A program made the translations under genes and the position numbers. The notes beneath the pieces were generated by a model. It was not told the DNA's origin. It made no database searches and saw nothing but the letters and a program-made list of their open reading frames with translations. Positions 20,394-31,042 of a stretch of DNA of 64,000 nucleotides are shown one piece after another. Source of the stretch: Pectinophora gossypiella (taxonomy: Eukaryota > Arthropoda > Insecta > Lepidoptera > Gelechiidae); contig NC_065423.1 of NCBI RefSeq assembly GCF_024362695.1, forward strand, positions 2,845,001 through 2,909,000, given 5' to 3'. Numbering within the stretch: the stretch's first letter is position 1; every line of letters begins with the position of its first letter.

Positions 20394-20417
20394 GGGTTTA
20401 CATATTAGCACTAACTA

Positions 20418-20745
20418 ACAGCCTCCGTGGTCTAGTGGTTAGAGCGTTAGGCTCACGATCTGGTGGTCCGAGATCGATTCCCGATGGGGACATTGTCGAA
20501 ATCACTTTGTGAGACTGTTCTTTGTTTGGTAAGGACTTTTCAGGCTTGAATCACCTGATTGTACGAAAAAGTAAGATGATTCCGTGCTTCGGAGGGCACG
20601 TTAAGCCGTTGGTCCCGGCTATTAGTCGTGAAAACACCTCTACCAACCCGCATTGGAGCAGCGTGGTGGACTATGCTCCATATACCCCCTCCGGTTGATT
20701 GAGGGGAGGCCTATGCCCAGCAGTGGGACGTATACATATAGGCTG
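20418..20745 (+). mobile_element. tRNA-derived SINE family B, near full length
   Basis: The head reads CCTCCGTGGTCTAGTGGTTA. The central segment is shared with family A, and the distinct 3' half contains GTGGACTATGCTCCATA and CAGCAGTGGGACGTATA. Confidence 0.82.
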
Positions 20746-23591
20746 GTTATGTTATGTATGTATTGGCACTAATACGACATAATTATATCGTCAGAATCGA
20801 CAAAATGACCGTGACAAAATTTTATCACGGTGCGCAAGTTAGCCCTACTGGAGTAGGATTTCTAGGTTGATATGCGTTAAAATGTGCTAGAAACCCTCTA
20901 GTCTATTCGTCACGAAAATGTGATTTCATGCTATCACAGCGAAAGTTTTTTATAGAACGTGTAGGGCCCTGTGCCGAGGTTTTTTTGCACCTTCTTTTTT
21001 TAAAGTGGAGATAGTTGAAGGGATGGAGTGACATAGCCGGCCTTTTGTCTCTTTCTAACCCCCCACTTCCCTAAAATTTGGGGAGTTTGTTGTGAGAAGC
21101 TGCAGTTGTTTTAGGTGGATATGACGTTCGTTATGTAAAAAATGTCGATTCAAAGTGTAACTATGAATAAAGATATTTTTGAATTTGAACTCAGTAGCGT
21201 TAAATATTTAAATGTATCTCTCGGAATAAATTACTTTCAACACTAAGTGAAGTATCCTTTCCACCTCTCAAGTAATCAGATACGCTGTACTGCGTGTTAT
21301 ATACCTCAAGATGACCTACTGGTCAACTTGAATTATCTATCACTTATCCATACTAATATTATATGGTAAAGTGTATGTATATGTCTTTATGTTTGTATAT
21401 CTTGACGAATTGACGTGATTTTTAAAGTGGACATAGTTGGAGGGATGGAGTGACATAGGAGGCTTTTTGTCTCTTTCTACCCCCCCCCCCCCCCCCCTCC
21501 CTAAAATGGGGGGGTAGAAAGCTAAAGACTAATGTGCGGACTATTTGTGATAAAATCATGGTTAATTTTTTTCTGAAATCTGCCCCCTTCAAAGAGGGGA
21601 CGAAATTTTGTATGGCAGTTTTCGCAGTTTTCAAGGTAGGCCAGAAATTGGTACACTAGAAAGGGGGAACAATGCTAGTCCGAATTTAACGCGCGCGAAG
21701 CCGCAGGCATAATACTTATAGGTTATTTGGGTATACGACTTTGTAACTCGACATCGGTCAAGGTCAAGAATTTTGCATACGGTTGATGCAACAGCAGCCT
21801 AATGGTTAGAGCGTTGGCATAGAATAAGGAATAATACTACACATGGAACGGCAACTCTCCGCTCCCCACCAGCGTCTGAGCTAGGTTTACCTCACCCCCT
21901 TCGGACATTGTTTAATCTTCAACCGTATCGGACGTCACACACACAGATGCGCGTGTACGATAACGTCAATGTGTGGTGTCTGTGTAAAACGAGGTTGTTT
22001 GTATGAAGTGTCTGGGGCGTGGCATTGAGCTAACAATGTGGAGGACTGGGTTTGATTCGATAATCATATTGGTACTGTAATTATACCGGTAATGTAACCT
22101 TACACCTACCATAACTGCTGTCATACCCTGCAATAAAGTACCTACCTACCTGTTACTGGCAATAAATTTATTTTATTCTTTATTCTTCTTATTCTTAATA
22201 AATAAACAATTCTTTATCAATAATAATTTATTAGTAGGTAGCTATTGATTTAAGGATTTATTATAGGATCAGCTCTCTTAAATTTATTCACACAAGTAAA
22301 TAGAATTGAATTTTGAGAATATTTCTTCTTTGTGTTTATTTTTTTATCAGTATTTTTTTTTTTTTTATAAGGGTTATGGCCTGTTTTTATCAGTACTGAT
22401 TTGCTTGGGGTTGCTAGGTGAAAATTCATTTTTTTTTCAAGTTCATAGCTTGTCTCTGAACATGTAGGTGGAATGTTTTACTCTTCGTTATTTCATTAAT
22501 AATAATAGTACAATAAATAATATCCATCTGCGGCCCAGTTTTCCAGACACAATAGTTAAACAATATTTTATAAATATCTGATAAGTATTTTATTTCTAAT
22601 GTAGTTTTATATAACATGAAATTTCATAAATGTTTATCTCAAAGTACCTATTATATTTTAATGTAATTTTCATAAGTTGATTTTGATTAACTATTGTAAC
22701 TATGCAATACATGTATAAATAAATAAAAACAATATGATTTTGAGCCTTATGGCCACATAATAATGTATAAAATAAAAAAATGTGGTATTAAATAGATTTA
22801 TAGGTTAGGAAGAAGTAAATGTTAACTGGATATGCGGAGATTGTACATTTGTAGGTACTTTGAAATGCATTTATTTAGTCTAATAAGACAGAAGATACTA
22901 ACTGGTAATTGGATATTAGAGGTGAACTCAGAGCAAAAGCCAGACATGAGGATGAAACGAAAAATAGTAACATGACAGAAAAACACATTACAATGTTTAA
23001 TTTGATAGTCTTAATGTGAAGGTGATTTTATAGTTAATGGTATACCTATAACCTAAAATGATAATATTCGCTATTAAAAGGTGTTTACAACACAGGTGAC
23101 AAGAAATTGATAAGACTATGTTTGCTAAATTACGTAATGGAAGAAACCACTAGAATGCCAATCGAGGTAAAAAAACATTCATATCGGCGAGGAAGGGTCG
23201 TCAAAATATAACAAAAATAGTTGTTATTACTATGCATTTCGAATACAAAATTAACTGTAACGCGCATTACATACCTGAGTTATCAAGTAACAGCAAAATT
23301 GGGAGTAGTTAGGTTGATAAATCTAATAAAGCAAAACAAACAAAAATGTATTTAACGCCAGCCGGTAAGCGACCATAAACTATAAGTTTATTTTTTCAGT
23401 ATTTTGACAATCAGATTTTTTTTTTACCATTCATTACTTCTTTACTTTATGGTCACATGGATACCAGTAGAGTTGCACAATCTAGTATTGTACTAATATT
23501 TATTTTTTACTATCATAATCACTGCGACAATCCACAGTTAGAAAAACAAATGGTCTAACTCTAACGACATCACTATGTGGTACCTCACAGG

Positions 23592-23744
23592 ATGGAAAAA
23601 GAAAGAAGAGAAGACAGAGGAACATTATGGGAGGATGAACTTAAAAAGGTAGCTGGAGCAACATGGAGAAGAATGGCTGCAATGGATGAATGGAGCAAAA
23701 GTGGTGTACGCTTGGGGAGGCCTTTGCCAAAGCGCAAACTGTGA
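23592..23744 (+). pseudogene. LINE ORF2 C-terminal fragment upstream of HDAC3
   Basis: A 50-residue open stretch contains LWEDELKKVAGATWRRMA, then DEWSKSGV, then stop. It matches the retrotransposon tail (RW.DD..K.AG..W...A.DR..W...). It is followed by A-rich and TTC-rich sequence. It is too short and typical of a retroelement to be a separate gene. Confidence 0.6.
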
Positions 23745-24168
23745 CGTAAAGGAAATAAGGGAAGATGTCAGTAACCTAAAAATAATGTAGTACGTCTTCT
23801 TTCGTTCTTCTTCTTCTTCCTAACCTCTCACAAATAAAGGCTTATATTATTATAGTCATAATCACTGATATATAATGGTTATGCATCACATCAATAACCG
23901 TTATTTTTATAATGGACGTATCTCTATTTCATGTTATAAAAAAAAAGATTGTCAAATGAAATCGTAAATGCAAAGAACACGAATCTTCACCGCGTCATAA
24001 AAACATCGAATTTTATCAATAAAACATGATAATTCCTTATGGAAAACCCATTTGAAATGGCCAACAAATCATTATGCTAGGCGATATTCAGTTAACCAAG
24101 CGTCTTCTTATTATTGCTTTAGTTCTTGGCATTATTTATATTTTGAAGGAATTCGTGTTTGTTTCAAT

Positions 24169-27100
24169 ATGACTCAGCATCGTGTAGCGTACTTCTACAA
24201 TGCTGATGTTGGGAACTTCCACTACGGGCCGGGGCACCCGATGAAGCCCCACAGGTTGTCGGTGACCCACAGCTTGGTGTTGAAGTATGGGCTTCATAAG
24301 AAGATGCAGATTTACAAACCCTACCGAGCGAGCGCACATGATATGTGCCGGTTCCACAGTGAAGACTACATTGAATTCCTGCAGACTGTCACTCCACAGA
24401 ATATACAAAGTAAATTGTTAATGTTTATATGTACCTATATTTATTCTTTATTGTACACATAACAAGGAAAGACAAACGGTGGTGGCCTTACCAAATATTA
24501 AGGTGGTGCGCCCTTCAAAATACAGTTTTTTTCGATTAGTTTACGGTCACCAAAATATACCCAATTCGATCTTTTAAAAATGACGTTTACAGCGCTGTAC
24601 AATGAGCAACTTTCCAGGATACATTCCTGACAAACAATATAGATGGCGCTGTGCAGATTTTCCTTAATTTAACCTTCTAATTTTATGGATAACAGACATA
24701 TGCATCTTCCATCTTTGTTTTTGGGTATAAATCACCCTTGTTATTACACCCAGGCACAACATGTTTTCCAGCCATTATTATTATGGAAAAAGTAAAGTGA
24801 AGTCATTATAGGTAGCAACATAATTCTACAATATCTGAACCATATATCCAGCATCAATCATTTTTATTATACATGCCTCTGCCATTCTCAGATCTTAGAT
24901 TATATTTTTGTATAATTATCTAGGTAGCCGAGTTATGAGAAAATAGTTAACCATCATTATATATGTGTACAGCTCCATCTATTTAGTTTTTGGGGACCGT
25001 AGCCTGGTTTTCCTCATTCAATGTACATTGCGGAGTGTGTGATTGTACACATATTTTACACCTTTAAATGTAAAGTAAATTATTTATTATATTATTAATA
25101 AAAATAAAAATACATAAACAAGTACATTCCATCCAACTACAATTTTAACAACAAACATATTATTAAAAACATATTATTTTGACGAAGCTTGTGCGGATTT
25201 TATTATGTATGAATTGAATATGCTTTCCCTTATTTTTATTTTATTTTATTTTATTTTTTTAATATGAATGTTGGTACTGACGAAGCCTGTGGTGGATTTA
25301 CATTCTGTTTTTTTATTATTTATGAATAAATCAATCCTTACTTAATAATTTAAAATTGTAATCATATATATTATATATTAAATCATAAATAGTTATTAAA
25401 AACAAAATATAAAGCTATAAATAAAAAATGTCCCCCAGCTCACCACATCGAGGCAAAATCCCCAGAATAAAAACCTACCTACCTTTAAATTAGTTGCATA
25501 TCAAACACCGAATTGTCTTTTGATTGTAAGCCTTATAAAACAGGCTCCTAATTATAAGTTACCACGAAGTATTTTTATTACCTATAGAAAGGTCATTTAC
25601 AAGTACACTAAAACGATACTAAATATTGTACATAGGTCCGTTCGAGGTCAATTTGACTTTTTGATTATATTTAAATGCAATTTAATAAACTGAGAATTTG
25701 ATAACATTTATTTATTAAAGATATCCAACATATTAACCATATAACAACGAACAAATAAAATTAATAATTTAAAAATTTCAGGTTTCTCTAAAGATCTACT
25801 GCACTATAATGTAGGTGATGATTGTCCCGTCTTCGAAGGCCTGTTCGACTTCTGCTCAATGTACACAGGAGCCTCACTAGAGGGGGCTATGAAGCTGAAT
25901 AACAATGCCTGTGACATTGCCATCAATTGGTCTGGTGGTCTGCATCATGCTAAGAAGTTTGAACCGTCAGGTAATGTAGAATCTAAGGTTGTTTTTGTCA
26001 TCATTAACCTGCGCTCGTCCACTGCTGGACATGGGCCTCTCCTATGGCACGCCACTGAGCTCGGTCCACAAATAATTAAAGACAATTTGCAGCCACTGTT
26101 GATACGACGTTCTAAGCCATGATGAACCTCATGGTGACAGGGGATCAAAGACACAATCAGAAAGGACAATCCCTCTGTCGGATTTCACGACATGCCCGGG
26201 CAGACAAGCTGATGAGTGTGTGCTGTTTTTTATTTGCTCCCAAAACAGCATAGAACCTACGGGAACTTTTTCGGACAATAAACTCAAGTCAAATTAGATA
26301 CACGTAATTTTTTACATACATATTTTTTGTCGAACGTATCCCCCTAAAACGACTGCAGCTTCTCACTCAGGACCTGTATAGCCGGGGAGTACGAAGAGCT
26401 GAAGTAGCTGCAGGAAACAACGGACACGGCCCTCGGACACATTCTTAAAAAAAAAAACATGAAAATATCAAATCAACAAAGAAAAATAAATCGAAAATAT
26501 TGTGACTCGGACGGGACTTGAACCCAGCTCTTTTCAAGCCGGGACGCGCGTGTTAACCATTACACCACCGCGTCCTCCTCATACATTAAGCCGACGCACA
26601 GCGCCATCTGTCTAGAATATTGAGTAGTAATATTTATAATATATGAAATCAGCGGGCTTAGCACCGTAAGAGTGCGACTTTTTCTCGCCTCTACATACGT
26701 CATCCGTCACTCTCTCACAGTACTGCACAGAAAGAGACAGATGATCTCTGTCGCGGCGAGAAAGAGTCGCGTGCTTACGGTGCTAAGCCCGCAGGTCTTA
26801 TGATATTATAATCTTTATTCCAGGGTTCTGCTACGTAAACGACATAGTGATAGCGATACTGGAGCTGCTAAAATACCACCCTAGGGTCCTGTATATCGAC
26901 ATAGATGTCCATCATGGAGATGGTGTCCAAGAAGCATTCTACCTCACCGATAGAGTGATGACGGTGTCCTTCCACAAGTATGGGAACTACTTCTTTCCCG
27001 GCACTGGTGATATGTATGAAATAGGGGCGGAAAGTGGACGGTACTACTCTGTCAATGTGCCGCTGAAAGAAGGGATTGATGATCAGAGTTACGTTCAGGT

Positions 27101-30100
27101 TAGTACGAATCAGAATCATTTCTCTCTCTCTTTATTTAACAGCTGCGCTCTTGTCGGTGGAGTAATCGTCTCCATTTTCATTACGCGTGTAGAACGGTGG
27201 TTGCCCCAATCGCCTTCCGTTCCGCAGTACACCGACCAATTTCTCAATCGGTGATGTTCTAGCTAGAGCCCTACCAGAATCCATTTTCTCGGCCTCCAAC
27301 CAGTACTGATACCGCTGCTGCCCGGCATCAGGGGTGCGCTTTTGTAGTAGAGGCGCCTACTCGCTACGTCACAAGATCGTCATAGAACCTAAGTAGCATT
27401 TTATAGGTTAGCCCGTCCCAGTGAGCTACCCACTACGTTCTGCTAATCCTATCGTTGTTCAGAATCATTTATTCAACGTAATTATCATAGATAAAGTAGT
27501 TGAAGGTCAATGTAACATTATTGAATCTACGTCATTTCGCAAGGTGTTATGGCTGAGGAGAAGAAATGACAAGAAACTGCAACAGGAACACATATTTTAA
27601 ATCAATGTGGGTTTCCAAGGTATACATTACGTTTTTTTTATTTGTGATCATTGATCTGCCCAAACCACATCATGATGTGGCCAACGAATGATATTCTATT
27701 TCATGAAATGTGAGAAATGGTCGAGCACATCATGAAATGATCAATTCTACGATCTGGCACGACATACACGTTGTAAAAGCTACTTGATTACAGGTTTTTA
27801 AACCGGTGATATCAAATGTTATGGAGTTCTACCGGCCGACAGCGATAGTGTTACAATGCGGGGCGGATTCCCTCGCTGGAGACAGGCTGGGGTGCTTCTC
27901 TCTGTCTACTAGAGGCCATGGGGAGTGCGTCAAGTTTGTCAAGAATCTAAACGTGCCCACCTTGGTCGTTGGTGGGGGAGGGTAAGTTAAAATTGTTTCA
28001 TAATAAATCATTTTATTACCATCTCTTCATTTCTCATCTCTCGAAGGACGTTAATATACGATCCCGACGACCCGATTACTGTAGCCATAGAGGCAGCCAA
28101 TCAGCTCGTGACACCAAACACTTCAGGACCCTGATACCGACCCCGCCGGCGTGGTCGACGACTTCCCTCAATCAGCGCTTCGACCCACTAGGGTCGATTA
28201 ATTCTTTCAAATATTTTTCCTCTCAGACGACGCCCTGAGCCGAGGTTCGAGCCCAACTGGGCACCCTCAGGCCTGTTGGCTTAAACGTTGTACCGGGTGA
28301 GAGCCTTCAGCGCTCCCCGTTTGTCCGGCTAAGTAGTTAATGCCGTCTGCGGCAAATCTACAATTAATAACGCAAAAAAAATCTCATCTCTGCATATATA
28401 AGCATAGAATAAGGAATAATATTACGTATAGAACGGCAACTTTTCTCCTTTGCTCCTCACCAGCGGCTGAGCTAGGTTTACCTCAACCCCCCCGGTCTTA
28501 CTTTAGTCTTCAATCATATGGGCGTCAACACAACACACACAGATGCTCGTGTACGATACTCGATGTGTAGTGTCTGTGTAAAACGAGGTTTTTTTGTATG
28601 AAGTGTCCAGGGTGTGTCTTAAAGTTACACGAAACTGCTATTACTTTAAACTGCTGTTTATATTATTTTGTTAACGACCTCCGTGGTCCAGTGGTTGAGC
28701 GTTGGGCTCACGTTCCGGATGTCCCGGGTTCGATTCCCAGTGGGGACATATCACAAAAAATATTTTGTGGTCCCTAGTTTGGCTTATCACCAGATTGTCC
28801 GAAAGTAAGATGATACTCTACTTACTGATGTAAGTAAGTAGTCGTTACATGAGCCATGTCAGGGGCCTTTGGCGGCTCAATAGTAACCCTGACACCAGGG
28901 TTGATGAGGTTGGTACTTCACCTCATAACCCACACGATAGAAGATTATTTTGTTATTTTTTATGAGCAAAACATGATGTACATATTTACACTAATGTTAC
29001 CATGTTAAAATACCATATTTTAAGCAAATAAAAACGATTGTGATTATTTGTTCTTGAATATATTTTCTTGCAATATTTCAGCTACACACTACGCAACGTG
29101 GCGAGGTGTTGGACGTACGAGACGTCCTTATTAGTGGACGAGAATATCTCCAACGAACTGCCCTACACTGAGTACTTGGAATTCTTCGCTCCTGATTTCC
29201 AGCTGCACCCTGAGATTAGCAGGTAGCCTTAAAAAAATAGTTTCAATGTGGGATCAACACTTGTCTCAATGAAAGTGAAGAATAATCTTGATATTAATAA
29301 GAAATAAATAAATTTAAATTCATATTTTTTTATAAAAAAAAAATAGTTAAAAACCTACATTCCCGCGAAATGCATTTTCGGAGGTATCTGGCCTAACCTG
29401 TATTGGGCTGGTTTTCCCTTCCCTGGTTGGTAGGTCAGGCAGTCGCTTCTGTAAAAAACTGGACCTGTCAAATCTTCAGGTTAGGTAAGGCTGTGAAAAA
29501 ACAGGATAATGCTAGGGAATGATTAAATAAAAAAAGAGTTCTGTCCTAAAATCCACAACCACTCCAAAATTGGAGTTTTAAAGTTTTAAACCAGGCTAGA
29601 TTGTTACTTCTAGCAGGAAACATGGCATTAGGCCATAAAAATGAAACTTCTAAGATGCTATTTTAAATGTTACAACACAACATAAACAGCCTATATATGT
29701 CCCACTGCTGGGCCTGTGCCTCCCCTCAATCAACCGGAGGGTACGGAGCATAATCCACCACGCTGCACCAATGCGGGTTGAATGTTATAAACATTAAGTA
29801 AATGAATATTAACCTCATTTAACATTATATTTGTGAACTACCCTCAATAGCACGAACAACGCGAACACCAAGCAGTACCTGGAAGCGATCACGAAACACG
29901 TCTACGACAACCTCAAGATGTGCCAGCACTCCCCTGCCGTGCAGATGACGCACGTACCAGGTATTTTTTTTATCTATTTTTTACCAGTACTAACATGCGC
30001 GACGCGATAAAATTTTGTCAAGGTCATTCTATCGATTCTGACATTTTTTTTTAATTTTTATTATAATCATTAATCATGAATCGATCGAGCACATCATGAA

Positions 30101-31042
30101 ATGATCAATTCTAAGATCTGGCCACGACATATCTGACACTTTGAAACCAAGTCACATTAACATTTTTTACAAATGAAATCAATTCGTCTCCAACTGCTAC
30201 TTGAGATCAATCTCAGCTGAGTTGAGCTTAAGTCATGTTTATTAATTAGTGACAGACTTAAGACGTTGCTCACGTCTCAAGTCAATCTCAGCTGAGACGC
30301 ACTTAAGATGACGTTTGAGATCGATCTATTAATACGGGCCTTAGGGTGGTATTAATAAACTAATCTCAGCTTCGAGACTGCCCTCAAGATCATGTCAATG
30401 TGACAGTTCTCATATAAAAACAGAGACTTGAGCATGATCTTGAGGGCAGTCTCAGCTGAGATTCATTTATTAATACCACCCTATGTGTCATTAAATGACA
30501 AATATGATAGTGCGACAGGGCTCTAAAGTGGGTACATAAGTATGGTAATTCTCTTACCTCAATCATTAAGTGACAGTCACTGTGGTACACCAGCTTGCTT
30601 CTCAAACTTGGAACACCGGTTCGAACCCCGGAGCCGAACTTGCACCAATCATTTAATTTATCTTAAGTGCAGTTTTCACTAACACTATTGGCTCGACTAT
30701 TATAGACGGCGATACGGCTCACCCATCACCTATTACGTTGGCCTAATAGAAAGCTCGATAACGCGTGGGTGGATACTTAGTTCATCTTGCGATAGATGTA
30801 CCTCTGACTAACCCAATTGGGATACAGTCGTGAGTTTATGTTATGATGTAATTGCCTTAGTTTGACTCCAAAACTTTCCAGGCGACTTCTTCCCCGAGGA
30901 GTACCGCATCAAAGACGAGCCCGACCCAGACGTCAGGATCAGCCAGGAAGAAGCAGACAAAATGGTGGAGCCCAAGAACGAGTTCTACGATGACGAGAAG
31001 GACAATGACAAGGACCCGCCGCCTGAGGTGAAGGATGCATAG
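24169..31042 (+). CDS. HDAC3: Histone deacetylase 3 (class I HDAC), complete, seven exons
   Basis: Exons: 24169-24409, 25782-25970, 26824-27098, 27794-27981, 29082-29222, 29851-29960 and 30882-31042 (TAG at the end). All phases join, giving 434 aa, close to the roughly 430 aa usual for animal HDAC3. It is a zinc-dependent lysine deacetylase, in animals the catalytic subunit of the nuclear NCoR/SMRT corepressor complex. Visible active-site elements are GGLHHAKK (His135, His136), DIDVHHGDG (zinc ligands Asp171 and His173), CGADSL (Asp260) and GGGGYT (Tyr299). HDAC3 rather than HDAC1/2 is indicated by the start MTQHRVAYFYNADVGNF, by GDDCPVF and by the short acidic tail ending near NEFYDDEKDNDKD. 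The ATG at 24169 aligns with the family start; an in-frame ATG at 24052 would add 39 unrelated residues. The first splice gives Ser81 where the human protein has Gly. Intron 2 holds a 141-bp hairpin and the 3' UTR holds a 32-bp tandem repeat. Confidence 0.97.
24595..25015. mobile_element. Family H MITE in HDAC3 intron 1
   Basis: Inverted ends: GAGCAACTTTCCAGGATACA...AATATAGATGGCGC on the left, CCATCTATTTAG...CCGTAGCCTGG on the right. Other copies are at 38258-38805, 42110-42520 and 61462-61770. Confidence 0.7.
26652..26792. repeat. 141-bp hairpin in HDAC3 intron 2
   Basis: Left arm GCGGGCTTAGCACCGTAAG plus about 19 more bases is the inverted copy of the right arm ending CTTACGGTGCTAAGCCCGC (about 34 of 38 paired). 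It ends 32 bp before exon 3. Confidence 0.8.
28055..28378 (+). mobile_element. Family D repeat in HDAC3 intron 4
   Basis: Sense copy: CCCGATTACTGTAGCCATAG, then TCAGCGCTTCGACCCACTAG, ending CTACAATTAATAACGCAAAA. Confidence 0.78.
28677..28945 (+). mobile_element. SINE family A in HDAC3 intron 4
   Basis: Complete tRNA-like head (CCTCCGTGGTCCAGTGG, GGGTTCGATTCCC) and the 3' end CCCACACGATAGAAG, with an internal deletion of part of the central segment. Confidence 0.8.
29683..29780 (-). mobile_element. SINE family B, 3' fragment in HDAC3 intron 5
   Basis: Reverse-strand 3' end: TATGTCCCACTGCTGGGCC to CACCACGCTGCACCAATGCG. Confidence 0.65.
30344..30481. mobile_element. Hairpin MITE in HDAC3 intron 6
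   Basis: GGGTGGTATTAATAAAC with CTGCCCTCAAGATCATG on the left is mirrored by CATGATCTTGAGGGCAG and TATTAATACCACCC on the right, flanked by TA. A diverged related stretch lies just before it (about 30190-30340). Confidence 0.75.
30690..30855 (+). repeat. Bm1-like SINE fragment in HDAC3 intron 6
   Basis: Contains GATGTACCTCTGACTAACCC and TTGGGATACAGTCGTGAG. Related pieces are at 6827-6870, 9420-9490 (-), 33650-33770, 40010-40095 and 53271-53340. The Bm1 name is from memory of the motif and is tentative. Confidence 0.5.

Larger units (their letters stand above)
15241..24168. other. Spacer between PEBP and HDAC3 start regions
   Basis: Divergent 5' ends face this 8.9-kb spacer, so both promoters must lie in it. 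It is dominated by LINE tails, the nested SINE and foldback, SINE fragments and the 20307 hairpin. Stretches 18600-18890, 22030-23590 and 23760-24168 are AT-rich and hold nothing I can name. No TATA box or initiator was convincing. Confidence 0.6.

Noticed and set aside
21422..21634. Minus-strand frame with poly-Gly
   Set aside because: Created by a poly-C/poly-G run within a locally duplicated repeat (similar at 21001-21090).
24052..24168. N-terminal extension of HDAC3 from the ATG at 24052
   Set aside because: The 39 extra residues have no counterpart in HDAC3 proteins; the ATG at 24169 matches the conserved start.
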